Assembly (NCBI GenBank): GCA_016280395.1
Contig: JAEEGQ010000029.1
Span: 1-64,000 of the forward strand
Length of the DNA stretch: 64,000 bases
Source: Lachnospiraceae bacterium
GTDB taxonomy: Bacteria > Bacillota > Clostridia > Lachnospirales > Lachnospiraceae
Direction: 5' to 3'
Positions 7,315 through 15,929 of this stretch are shown here, in pieces. The notes under the pieces are model-generated. The model did no database searches, had not been told where the DNA came from, and was given only the letters and a program-made list of their open reading frames with translations. The translations under genes were made by a program, and so were the position numbers. Positions within the stretch are counted from its first letter, which is position 1. The number at the start of each line of letters is the position of its first letter.

Positions 7315-9429
7315 ATGAAAAAGATCAAGATCACAGCTATCATCCTTGTAATAGCTTTGCTTTCTTCAGCTTGCAGCTTTCACCAGCGAAGCACGGCCAC
7401 ACCCATAAACGAGCCTGTAAATGAGGTAACGCTGTCTCCTGCTCTATCTGCAACCCCAACAAATTCCGTTAATGATAATCTTTCTCCGACAGGTACGATA
7501 TCGTCGGTTACTGAACCTACTTCGTCGTTGAGCAATACCCCCATCCCCACAGAAGCGCCTACCGTTACACCAGTTCCTACGGATGAAGTAACACCGACTG
7601 ATTTCGCCACTCCTACAGATGCTCCTTCTGTAACACCCACAGAAGAAACAACACCTGTACCGACACAGGCACCCGGCACGGATCCGACAAGTACTCCGAC
7701 ACAGGTGCCAACAAAGGCAACCACAAGTACTCCGACACAGGCCCCTACAAAAGCTCCTACAAGTACTCCGACACAGGTGCCCACAAAAGCTCCTACAAGT
7801 ACTCCGACGCAGGCACCAACAAAAGCGCCGACGAGTACTCCGACGCAGACACCGACTAAAGCGCCGACGAGTACTCCGACGCAGGTACCGACTAAAGTGC
7901 CGACGAGTACTCCTACCCAAACCCCGACAAATTCCCCTACCGTAACGCCCATAAAGGTTCCGAAACCCACCGCAACACCAACACCCACACCCGATCCAAA
8001 TAAAGAAATACGCGGATATATCAACACGGCCTTTACCGAAATGAAACTTAAAAGTTCGGATTCCATGGTTGAAAAAGTCCGCAAAGTCCACGACTGGATG
8101 GTATTTAACTTCAGTTATGATTATCTTTGGTATGATTGGGATAAAGGCGTAAGTATGTCAGATGCGCAGATCGCCGAGGCGAAAACTCATATACCTTCGA
8201 AAGCATATTGGGTATTCGAAAACAGACTTGCAATATGCAGCGGTTATTCTGCTGTATTTAAAGCCTTTATGGATGAACTTGGTTTTGAATGCATTACCGT
8301 GAGCAGTAAGGAAATGAACCATGCCTGGAATATGATCAAAATGGACGACGGAAACTGGTATCATGTAGATGTTACATGGGATGATCCCGTAAATAGTAAC
8401 GAACGTCTGTATCAGTGGGTATTAGGAAAATACAGATCATCTCATTTGCTTCGTAATGATTCCGGGATAACTTCCGAGCGGCACTATGGCTGGACTGCTT
8501 CCGCGCCCAAAGCAACCGGTACAAAATATGAAAACGAAGTCTATCATAAGCTTTCGTATGACAGAAGCCCGGATGATGAATTCTACGAAAGCGGAAGGAT
8601 CAAAAAAGCAAAAAGGATTTATTCAAGTCTTAGCATTCCGGCCATTCTTGAGTTCTATGAATCAGGAATAATTGCAAAAGAAACGATCCAATACGATAGC
8701 GGAAACACCAAGGTCAAAGAATATAACTCTTTGGGTGTAATCGCAAAAGAAACGATCCAATACGATAACGGAAACACCAAGGTCACAGAATATAACTCTT
8801 TGGGCGAAAAGACCAAAGTAACCGAGACAAATACGGTATATACAGCTATTACTGAATATAATTCTGCCGGAAAAATCATAAAATCCACTTATGAGTATGA
8901 CAATGGCTCAAAAAACGTAACCACATATAAATATAATAATGCGGGGCTGTTGACAAGGACCATTACCGAAACATCTGTTAATACTACTATAAGTGATTAT
9001 GATTCTGCGGAAAAAAAGATAAAGGAAACAGTTGAATACAAAAATGGTTCTAAATCCGTTTCCGAGTATAACAGTGACGGTAAGCAGATAAGCTATGTCT
9101 CTTACGATTCGAATGGAAATTTTAATGGTAAAACGATATGGGAATATGATAAAAACGGAAAAATAATCAGAGACACATTTTTTAATCCAAACGGACAAAA
9201 AAACGTTTCTGAATATAATTCCGACGGCCAGCAGATTAAGTCGTTCTACTACAATTCTGACGGGACGATTGATTCGGAAACTGAATACAATCCTTCTACC
9301 GGCTATCCTGTAAAAAGAACATATTATTATAATGATGGCAGAAAAAGAGTTGAGGAATACGACGGAACATCTTACACTCCCATAAAAGAAACTTATTATG
9401 ATAAAAACGGCAAACCTTATATCCCGTAA
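7315..9429 (+). CDS. Surface lipoprotein: Pro/Thr stalk, transglutaminase-like domain, YD-type repeats
   Basis: 704 residues. A lipoprotein signal (MKKIKITAIILVIALL) ends in the lipobox LSSAC, so Cys20 is the probable lipid anchor. Residues 22-225 are a Thr/Pro-rich stalk built from 12-residue units such as TPTQAPTKAPTS. Residues about 235-375 are a transglutaminase-like fold with an intact triad: Cys308 (ICSGYSAVF), His336 (NHAWNM) and Asp352 (YHVDVTWDD). Residues about 415-704 are tandem repeats of about 20-23 residues (EYNSxGxxIKxTxxYDNG), related to the MORN/YD-type antigen repeats of gut Firmicutes. Transglutaminase-like enzymes of this kind usually act as proteases or cross-linkers; the substrate is unknown. 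RBS AGGGGGA precedes the ATG. It is monocistronic. Confidence 0.85.
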   Translation: MKKIKITAIILVIALLSSACSFHQRSTATPINEPVNEVTLSPALSATPTNSVNDNLSPTGTISSVTEPTSSLSNTPIPTEAPTVTPVPTDEVTPTDFATPTDAPSVTPTEETTPVPTQAPGTDPTSTPTQVPTKATTSTPTQAPTKAPTSTPTQVPTKAPTSTPTQAPTKAPTSTPTQTPTKAPTSTPTQVPTKVPTSTPTQTPTNSPTVTPIKVPKPTATPTPTPDPNKEIRGYINTAFTEMKLKSSDSMVEKVRKVHDWMVFNFSYDYLWYDWDKGVSMSDAQIAEAKTHIPSKAYWVFENRLAICSGYSAVFKAFMDELGFECITVSSKEMNHAWNMIKMDDGNWYHVDVTWDDPVNSNERLYQWVLGKYRSSHLLRNDSGITSERHYGWTASAPKATGTKYENEVYHKLSYDRSPDDEFYESGRIKKAKRIYSSLSIPAILEFYESGIIAKETIQYDSGNTKVKEYNSLGVIAKETIQYDNGNTKVTEYNSLGEKTKVTETNTVYTAITEYNSAGKIIKSTYEYDNGSKNVTTYKYNNAGLLTRTITETSVNTTISDYDSAEKKIKETVEYKNGSKSVSEYNSDGKQISYVSYDSNGNFNGKTIWEYDKNGKIIRDTFFNPNGQKNVSEYNSDGQQIKSFYYNSDGTIDSETEYNPSTGYPVKRTYYYNDGRKRVEEYDGTSYTPIKETYYDKNGKPYIP
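7684..7920 (+). repeat. 36-bp tandem repeats coding the Pro/Thr stalk
   Basis: About six copies of a 36-bp unit (coding TPTQxPTKxPTS) are nearly identical at the DNA level in their first half (AAGTACTCCGACACAGG and variants). Such arrays change copy number by slippage and would vary the stalk length between strains. Confidence 0.8.
8674..8804 (+). repeat. Recent 69-bp tandem duplication in the YD-type repeat region
   Basis: The 62 bases at 8674-8735 recur at 8743-8804 with two substitutions, an offset of 69 bp or 23 codons. Neighbouring repeats of the protein are far more diverged, so this copy arose recently. Confidence 0.8.
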
Positions 9430-9453
9430 GGAACTTGAACGTCAGATTGCAAC

Positions 9454-9490
9454 AAAAATGGCAGCCACTTGATTGTGACTGCCATTTTTT
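9454..9490. terminator. Bidirectional terminator between the lipoprotein gene and fhs
   Basis: AAAATGGCAGCCAC pairs with GTGACTGCCATTTTTTT around a 6-base loop, giving a T run on the plus strand and an A-derived T run on the minus strand. The single mismatch (C465/A478 region) becomes a G-U wobble when read on the minus strand, in keeping with its use as the end of the malQ-ftsK-fhs operon. Confidence 0.85.
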
Positions 9491-9504
9491 TGATCACACT
9501 GTTA

Positions 9505-11172
9505 TCAGAACAAACCTACAATATCTCCGTTCTCGTCTACGTCGATATTCTCTGCTGCGGGAACCTTAGGCAGACCGGGCATCGTAACGATGGTGCCTGT
9601 GATCGCTACAACAAAGCCTGCGCCTGCAGATACGTAGATATCACGTATATTTACGTTGAATCCTGTGGGCCTGCCAAGCTTTGTGGCGTCATCAGAAAGC
9701 GAGTACTGGTTCTTTGCCATGCAGACAGGCATATTGCCGAATCCAAGCTTCTCAAGCTCGTTCATTGTCTTCTCTGCTTCCTTGTCGAAGGTTACGCCGT
9801 CTGCGCCATAGATCTCTTTTGCGATGGTCTCGATCTTCTTGCGGAGAGGAAGATCAAGCTCGTAGATAGGTTTGAAGCTGTTCGGCTTTTCAATAGCTGC
9901 GAGCACTTCTTTTGCAAGCTCTATGCCGCCTTCGCCGCCTTTTGCCCAAACCTCTGCGAGTGCAAAGTTGCAGCCGAGCTTTCTGCAGTGATCCTCAAGG
10001 TAATTGAGTTCTGCGTCTGTATCTTCCGTACGTCTGTTGATCGCAACAACGATGGGAAGGCCGTATTTGTGCAGGTTTTCGATGTGCTTGTCGAGGTTTA
10101 CGATACCCTTTTCAAGCGCTTCGAGATTTTCTGTCGTAAGCTCTGTCTTTGCTGCGCCGCCGTTGTATTTAAGAGCACGTACTGTAGCAGTAAGAACAAC
10201 TGCCGAAGGCTTTAAGCCTGCCATACGGCACTTGATATCAAGGAACTTCTCCGCTCCAAGATCCGCACCGAATCCGGCTTCAGTAACAACTACATCCGCA
10301 AGTTTAAGAGCTGTCTTTGTAGCGCGGATACTGTTGCAGCCGTGAGCGATATTAGCGAAAGGACCGCCGTGAACGATGGCCGGTGTATGCTCAATTGTCT
10401 GGATAAGGTTGGGCTTGATTGCTTCTTTAAGAAGAGCTGCCATTGAGCCGACTGCATTGAGCTGCGCTGCCGTGACAGGCTTTCCTTCGTAGTCGTAAGC
10501 AACGATTATGCGTGAAAGGCGCTTCTTTAAGTCGTCCATATCTGCCGCAAGGCAAAGGATAGCCATTATCTCCGATGCAACCGTGATTATGAAGTGATCT
10601 TCGCGTGTTACGCCGTCTGCTTCTCTTCCGAGTCCGATGATGATATTGCGGAGCTCTCTGTCGTTAATATCCATGCAGCGCTTCCAGACGATCTTCTTTG
10701 TGTTGATGTTAAGAGCATTGCCCTGCTTGATGTGATTGTCAAGCATTGCTGCAAGAAGGTTGTTTGCTGCGGTTATTGCGTGGAAGTCACCGGTAAAGTG
10801 CAGGTTCAGCTCATCCATGGGGATTACCTGCGCATAACCGCCGCCTGCAGCACCGCCTTTAAGGCCAAAGCACGGTCCGAGCGAAGGCTCGCGCAGCGCT
10901 ATAACGGACTTTACATTAAGCTTGTCAAGCGCTTCTCCGAGACCTACCGTGATAGTGGTCTTGCCTTCACCCATGGGTGTGGGATTGATGGCTGTAACAA
11001 GAACAAGCTTTCCGTCGGGATTATCCTTTACCCTGTCCCAGAGCTCATCGGAAAGCTTCGCTTTGTTGCGCCCATACATTAAGAGCTCATCTTCGGTGAT
11101 GCCAAGCTTGGCTGCAACATCACGAATATGAGCCGGTTTAGTCTCTCTTGCAATTTCGATGTCTGATTTCAT
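9505..11172 (-). CDS. fhs: Formate--tetrahydrofolate ligase
   Basis: 555 residues, full length. It makes 10-formyl-THF from formate, THF and ATP in the cytoplasm, feeding purine synthesis and one-carbon flow, or formate assimilation in acetogens. The ATP-binding loop [19 protein letters not shown] lies near residue 64, and conserved blocks such as [20 protein letters not shown] and [10 protein letters not shown] are present. RBS AAGGAG is 9 bases before ATG. It ends the malQ-ftsK-ATP-grasp operon, 59 bp after the last ATP-grasp gene, and stops just before a bidirectional terminator. No other Wood-Ljungdahl gene is nearby, so acetogenesis cannot be inferred from this gene alone. Confidence 0.96.
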   Translation of the reverse strand: MKSDIEIARETKPAHIRDVAAKLGITEDELLMYGRNKAKLSDELWDRVKDNPDGKLVLVTAINPTPMGEGKTTITVGLGEALDKLNVKSVIALREPSLGPCFGLKGGAAGGGYAQVIPMDELNLHFTGDFHAITAANNLLAAMLDNHIKQGNALNINTKKIVWKRCMDINDRELRNIIIGLGREADGVTREDHFIITVASEIMAILCLAADMDDLKKRLSRIIVAYDYEGKPVTAAQLNAVGSMAALLKEAIKPNLIQTIEHTPAIVHGGPFANIAHGCNSIRATKTALKLADVVVTEAGFGADLGAEKFLDIKCRMAGLKPSAVVLTATVRALKYNGGAAKTELTTENLEALEKGIVNLDKHIENLHKYGLPIVVAINRRTEDTDAELNYLEDHCRKLGCNFALAEVWAKGGEGGIELAKEVLAAIEKPNSFKPIYELDLPLRKKIETIAKEIYGADGVTFDKEAEKTMNELEKLGFGNMPVCMAKNQYSLSDDATKLGRPTGFNVNIRDIYVSAGAGFVVAITGTIVTMPGLPKVPAAENIDVDENGDIVGLF

Positions 11173-11231
11173 ATTCTCGTATCTCCTTGTACGGGATTAA
11201 TATTAAAGTGTTCTAAAGCGGGAAGCTGTTT

Positions 11232-12074
11232 TCACCGGCCGATTACCGATCTTATGTAAGACAGATACTCGGCTACGATATCGATATCCGATACCTTGTA
11301 AAGCATCCTTGCCCCAACAACATCTTCTATCTCATTAAATATTAAATTGTCCTTTTCGTCAAGTAGAAAATCAATTCCGACAAGATTAAAATCAAGTTTG
11401 TTAATAATACACATAACAAGGTCTTTTTCATGGGGTTTTAATGTATAAAGTGACACATTGCCGCCAAGTGAGAAATTGGCCCTGAAATCGTCATCGGATT
11501 CTCTTAAAACGCAAGCCAGGATGCGATTTCCGAGGCAGTATACGCGAAGATCCCTTGCCCTGTTGCCTATACGCTCCTGAACCACAACATCTTCGCCATG
11601 GACAAGATTGATGATCCTTTCGATATCACCGTCAAAAAGCGCGACTTCTGCACCGCCGTGTCCGGAAACGCTCTTTACTACTTTCCCCTTTTCACATGTG
11701 GCAAGATAACCTGCAAGATCCCTGTTCTTTACAAAAACAGAATCGGGCATTGGGATCCCGGCATTTGAAAGATACGCGTATGTATAAGCCTTGTTATTGC
11801 ATATCCTTGAAACAAAAGAAGAATTAAAGCATCTAACACCGCAAAGCTCGAGATGCTTTGAAAGGTCGGGGTCTATTGTGCGAACCACTGCAAAAGCTGG
11901 AAGCTCTTCGGGACCGTAAACAAAAGGTTTTCCATCCTTTACTCCGCATAAAAGCTCGGATACGAGCACAAGCCTGCACTCAAAGCCAAACTCCGGTGCA
12001 AGCCATATATAAGTTTCGATATAGGCTTTGTTCTTTAAGGTATCTTCTTTGCGGTATATAAGCCAGAATTTCAT
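11232..12074 (-). CDS. RimK-like ATP-grasp ligase, second of a pair
   Basis: About 280 residues from ATG 12074 (MKFWLIYRKED), which has GAGG 6 bases upstream. A GTG at 12086 would overlap the previous stop, but is less well placed. The ATP-grasp fold is clear: a pre-ATP domain, the lid lysine in KGKVVKSVSGHGGAEV, and the C-terminal metal and phosphate block LVGIDFLLDEKDNLIFNEIEDVVG with its E/N ligands. Members ligate an amino acid or amine to a carboxylate through an acyl phosphate. The substrate is not evident. The gene is about 25-30% similar by eye to its upstream neighbour, which suggests tandem duplication. Both lie in the malQ-ftsK-fhs operon. Confidence 0.82.
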   Translation of the reverse strand: MKFWLIYRKEDTLKNKAYIETYIWLAPEFGFECRLVLVSELLCGVKDGKPFVYGPEELPAFAVVRTIDPDLSKHLELCGVRCFNSSFVSRICNNKAYTYAYLSNAGIPMPDSVFVKNRDLAGYLATCEKGKVVKSVSGHGGAEVALFDGDIERIINLVHGEDVVVQERIGNRARDLRVYCLGNRILACVLRESDDDFRANFSLGGNVSLYTLKPHEKDLVMCIINKLDFNLVGIDFLLDEKDNLIFNEIEDVVGARMLYKVSDIDIVAEYLSYIRSVIGR

Positions 12075-12082
12075 GTAAAGCC

Positions 12083-13003
12083 TCACTTTTTTCTTTTGCG
12101 GACAGACTTTCCGATATGCTCCATTATCGCCTCCGCAACATTAACTCCCGTACATTCAAGGATATTCTTAAAATGCGCGTTGGAATTGACTTCGCAGATC
12201 ACGGGACCTTCTTTGCCGTATATTATATCAACGCCGCCAAACGACAGCCCGAGTGCCTTGCAGGCCTTTAATGCCATCCTCTTCTCTTCTGCGGTCGGTT
12301 CATAAGCTTTCATCTTTCCGCCAATGGTCACATTTGCACGGAAATCCGTATCCGAATGTCTTGCCATTGAGCATACGACTTTGTTCCCGACCACCTGCAC
12401 GCGTATATCGTTTCCGGCGCGCTCGCTTAAAAACTCCTGGAAAAGGCAGGGCTTCGGAGATATCTCTTTAAGTCTTTCAACAATCTCTTCCCGTGTATTT
12501 GCAAGATAGACCTGCATCCCGAAAGAGCCGTAATTTTCTTTTATCACAAGCGGAAGTCCAAGCCTGGCTGTAACCCTGTCAACAAAAGAAAGATCGGTAT
12601 ATCCTACCGTATCAAAGGTAAAGGGAGCAAGGACAGTCTTTGGAAGCGGAAGCCCGCTGTCTTTTAACGCAAGAAAGGTCTTGCCCTTATCATCACAGAG
12701 AGCAATCGACTTTGCGCTGTTAAACACGGGTATCCCAAGACTTTCAAGGTACGACGCGAGAAGCACGTCTTTGTCCCAGAAAAGGACGAAATCCGGCTTG
12801 CGTCTGAGCTTCATCCCCGCGAGCAGCTCTGCGTTGGAAAAGCTTTTAAGCCTTATCCCTGCCTTCTTTGCCGCAGCTTCAAACATTTCCTGAAGTTCGG
12901 TAAACTTCTTTGTGCGCATAAAAGCGTTCGTAACAAGCCAGCCCGAAAGAAAGCTTCCGGGCTGTTTTGTTGTTTTACTTTTTGTAGTTTGATGCAAATT
13001 CAT
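12083..13003 (-). CDS. RimK-like ATP-grasp ligase, first of a pair
   Basis: 306 residues. Conserved features are GWLVTNAFMRTKKF at the N-terminus, LPLVIKENYGSFGMQV (ATP lid), CLFQEFLSE, DIRVQVVGNKVVCSMAR and GVDIIYGKEGPVICEVNSN, matching the RimK/LysX branch of ATP-grasp carboxylate-amine ligases. The frame begins inside the end of ftsK (29-base overlap), and the conserved GWLVTNAF block means translation must start upstream of Met29. ATG 13003 is the only ATG there; TTG codon 3 is an alternative. It overlaps the next ATP-grasp gene within a few bases, so the two products are probably made together. The substrate is unknown; glutamylation of a protein or cofactor is one possibility. Confidence 0.82.
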   Translation of the reverse strand: MNLHQTTKSKTTKQPGSFLSGWLVTNAFMRTKKFTELQEMFEAAAKKAGIRLKSFSNAELLAGMKLRRKPDFVLFWDKDVLLASYLESLGIPVFNSAKSIALCDDKGKTFLALKDSGLPLPKTVLAPFTFDTVGYTDLSFVDRVTARLGLPLVIKENYGSFGMQVYLANTREEIVERLKEISPKPCLFQEFLSERAGNDIRVQVVGNKVVCSMARHSDTDFRANVTIGGKMKAYEPTAEEKRMALKACKALGLSFGGVDIIYGKEGPVICEVNSNAHFKNILECTGVNVAEAIMEHIGKSVRKRKK

Positions 13004-15929
13004 CGAATTGTTCCTTTGTCATGAGTATCTCACGGGATTTGGTGCCGTTTTCGGGACCAAGAACACCCATATCCGTCAGAGTATCCACTATCCTTGCTGC
13101 CCTGTTGAAACCGATCCTGTAAACACGCTGGAGCATACCTATAGACGCTTTCTGTTTTTCGATTATAAGCCTTGCGGCCTCAAACAGGTATTCATCCTCA
13201 TCGGTACCGGAAGCCTCCTGTCCGTCGGGCTGTGCGCTCTGGCTCACGGATTTTCCGCCGGAGATATTCATTGAATTGATGGTTGAAGATACCTCTTCAC
13301 TGTATTCCGCAACCGCGTTTTCGTCTTTGATAAACTCAACGACACGCTCTACTTCACCATCCGAAACAAAGGCGCCCTGGACACGCACGGGCTTAGGAAG
13401 GTTCATGGGTGAGAACAGCATATCACCTTTTCCGAGAAGCTTTTCCGCACCGCCCTGATCAAGGATCGTCCTCGAATCAATGCTTGAAGTAACTGCAAGC
13501 GCGATACGTGAAGGCATATTTGCCTTGATAAGACCTGTAATGACATTGACTGAAGGTCTCTGCGTTGCGATGACAAGATGCATTCCTGCGGCGCGCGCAA
13601 GCTGTGACAGACGTATGATTGAATTTTCAACCTCGCCCGGAGCAACCATCATAAGATCAGCAAGCTCGTCCACTATGATGACAACCTGAGGCATTTTGTC
13701 GAATTTCTTGGGATCTTCCTCAAGCAAAGCCTTATTTTGCGGCTTCTTCTTTTCAGCCTCGACATAGGCGTTATAGCCCTTCAGGTCGCGGACATGGGCC
13801 TCGGCAAACTTCTGGTAACGGTTCGTCATCTCAAGAACGGCCCAGTTAAGCGAAGCAGCGGCTTTCTTCGGGTCTGTAACAACAGGGATCAAAAGATGCG
13901 GGATCCCGTTGTAAACACCGAGTTCGACCATCTTTGGATCGATCATTATAAGCCTTATATCTTCGGGTTTATATTTATACAGTATGCTCATGATGAGCGT
14001 ATTTATGCAGACGGATTTACCGGAACCGGTCGCACCTGCGATAAGAAGGTGAGGCATTTTGGAGATATCCGTGACTATGCAGTCTCCGGAGATATCCTTG
14101 CCGACTGCAAATGTGATTCCTGAAGCCTGCTTCTTGAATTCCGGACTTTCAATAAGCTCACGGATCGAAACGGTGCTGTTCTCCTTGTTTGGAACCTCTA
14201 TGCCTATTGCTGCCTTTCCGGGGATGGGTGCTTCTATACGGATATCCGAAGCTGCAAGATTAAGCTTGATATCATTTTCAAGCTTTGTGATGCTCGCAAC
14301 CTTAACGCCCTGTTCGGGGGAAAGTTCGTATCTTGTGACTGTCGGACCGCAGCTTACATTAAGGAGCTTCACATGGACGCCAAAGCTTTCGAGAGTGCTT
14401 GTAAGCGTTTCCGCATTCTTTTCGATCTCCTTCTTTGAGACTGCGCCGTTCTTTGATTTTGCCTCGTTAAGAAGTGTTACGGGCGGGAAAACGTATTTTG
14501 CCTTAAGCTCCGCCTGTGAAGAAAGACTTGCGTCGATCTGCGCTGCGGTTTCGGCATTAAGTTTCGGGTCTGATTCTTCGCGCTTTTTCTCAATCTGATG
14601 TGGCGGAACATCCGCAGATGCGTCGGGAACCTTGTTTGTTTCGACACGTTCCCTGATATCAGTGCCCGCAAATTCAGCCTGTTCGGAAGGAGTACGCACC
14701 GTTCCCTTTCGTTCAGGCGTCATCTCAAACATGTCTGTCGGTGCGGGTACCGGATCTTCTTCAACATTTCCCTTGATAGTGAACTTGGGGAAAGTATCCG
14801 CAGCCTTTTTGAAAGCGTCTGACTTTTCTGCGGGAGCCTTTTCCTGCTCTGCAGGGATTTCGTTTTCAAGCTTCCGGCCTTTGTTCTTAAGTTCAAGGTC
14901 TTCTGCAAAGTGTATATGAGGGTTGTTTGTGATATCCGAATAATCCTCGGGATCCCTGTGTTTTTCATTCTTTCCGCCGTGCAGATTCGAGCCCAGATCC
15001 ATTATCTTTTCGATAAAGGTCTTGTCTTCTTTTTCTTCGGGTTCCGGAACGCCTTCATTCATCTCATCAAGAGTGACTATCTGGATGCCGCGTCTGCGGT
15101 CATCTTCAAATTCCTGCTGTTCTATATCGTAATATTCGCTTTTTGCTTTGATAAGATCGCGGGTACGTTTGTATTTTTCTTTTCCGGCACGTGTGACCAT
15201 CTCAAAGATGGCCTTTCCTGTAAGAATGATCAGGAAAATGATCATAAAAGCGATGATAATGCAATATGTCGCAACAGTATCAAAAGCGCGCGTAAACGGA
15301 ACAGCGATAAGTGCGCCGAGTACGCCGCCGCCGCTCTTTGTATCTGCGCAATGCTTATAATAATCAAGGATCTTCATGCCTTCCGGCAGTCCGAAGATCA
15401 TCTGTAACAAGGCTGTAAAAAGGAAAAGAAAAGCAATTCCCGCAAGCATCTTGTGGCTTGCGACCTTGTTGCCGTGATTAGAAAGGGCAAATGCGACGAA
15501 GAAAAACAGAAGGAGCGGGAAAATGAAGCCAAGCGCACCCATTACACCGAAAAGCACACGATTGATGAACTCTCCGACCGGGCCGCCGAGGCCAAAGAAC
15601 GTAAGTGTCAAAAGTACCGAAACAAGAGCCGTAACGGTAAGGATTATTTCGTTCCTTACCGACTGCTCTTCTTTCGTAAGTACTCTTTTTTCTTTTGTTT
15701 CAAGTTCAAGGTCAAGTTCTTCCTGTTCGTATTTTTCTTTACGGGAAGAGCCGGCCCTTGTTTTTGCGGAAGTCTCTCCTCTCTTTGTCTGAGGAGTTTT
15801 TCTGCCGGAGCCCTTGTCTGCGGTCACGTTTTTCGGAACGGTTCTTTTTGTACCGCTTTTGGCTGTACCCTCGGACTTTTGCCGGGTTCCGGTCTTTTTG
15901 TTTTTACTGTCATTAGGTCTTGAACTCAT
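12975..15929 (-). CDS. ftsK: DNA translocase FtsK/SpoIIIE
   Basis: 984 residues. A basic, low-complexity N-terminus (1-90) precedes four membrane segments (about 92-245: ILTVTALVSVLLTLTFF, FIFPLLLFFFVAFAL, LAGIAFLFLFTALL, IIIAFMIIFLIIL). A charged linker runs to about 480. The alpha-beta motor domain has Walker A GATGSGKSV at 632-639 and Walker B VVIIVDELADLMM. A C-terminal winged-helix gamma domain (about 915-984: IGFNRAARIVDTLTDMGVLG) reads KOPS/SRS sequences. It is a membrane-anchored hexamer that pumps DNA through the division or sporulation septum. Its ATG overlaps the malQ stop (ATGA), so it is translationally coupled to malQ. Confidence 0.95.
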   Translation of the reverse strand: MSSRPNDSKNKKTGTRQKSEGTAKSGTKRTVPKNVTADKGSGRKTPQTKRGETSAKTRAGSSRKEKYEQEELDLELETKEKRVLTKEEQSVRNEIILTVTALVSVLLTLTFFGLGGPVGEFINRVLFGVMGALGFIFPLLLFFFVAFALSNHGNKVASHKMLAGIAFLFLFTALLQMIFGLPEGMKILDYYKHCADTKSGGGVLGALIAVPFTRAFDTVATYCIIIAFMIIFLIILTGKAIFEMVTRAGKEKYKRTRDLIKAKSEYYDIEQQEFEDDRRRGIQIVTLDEMNEGVPEPEEKEDKTFIEKIMDLGSNLHGGKNEKHRDPEDYSDITNNPHIHFAEDLELKNKGRKLENEIPAEQEKAPAEKSDAFKKAADTFPKFTIKGNVEEDPVPAPTDMFEMTPERKGTVRTPSEQAEFAGTDIRERVETNKVPDASADVPPHQIEKKREESDPKLNAETAAQIDASLSSQAELKAKYVFPPVTLLNEAKSKNGAVSKKEIEKNAETLTSTLESFGVHVKLLNVSCGPTVTRYELSPEQGVKVASITKLENDIKLNLAASDIRIEAPIPGKAAIGIEVPNKENSTVSIRELIESPEFKKQASGITFAVGKDISGDCIVTDISKMPHLLIAGATGSGKSVCINTLIMSILYKYKPEDIRLIMIDPKMVELGVYNGIPHLLIPVVTDPKKAAASLNWAVLEMTNRYQKFAEAHVRDLKGYNAYVEAEKKKPQNKALLEEDPKKFDKMPQVVIIVDELADLMMVAPGEVENSIIRLSQLARAAGMHLVIATQRPSVNVITGLIKANMPSRIALAVTSSIDSRTILDQGGAEKLLGKGDMLFSPMNLPKPVRVQGAFVSDGEVERVVEFIKDENAVAEYSEEVSSTINSMNISGGKSVSQSAQPDGQEASGTDEDEYLFEAARLIIEKQKASIGMLQRVYRIGFNRAARIVDTLTDMGVLGPENGTKSREILMTKEQFDEFASNYKK

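Noticed and set aside
7380-8084. Long Val/Gly-rich open frames on the minus strand opposite the Pro/Thr stalk
   Set aside because: They are the reverse complement of the low-complexity Thr/Pro coding repeats, have no ribosome binding site, and overlap a well-supported lipoprotein gene.
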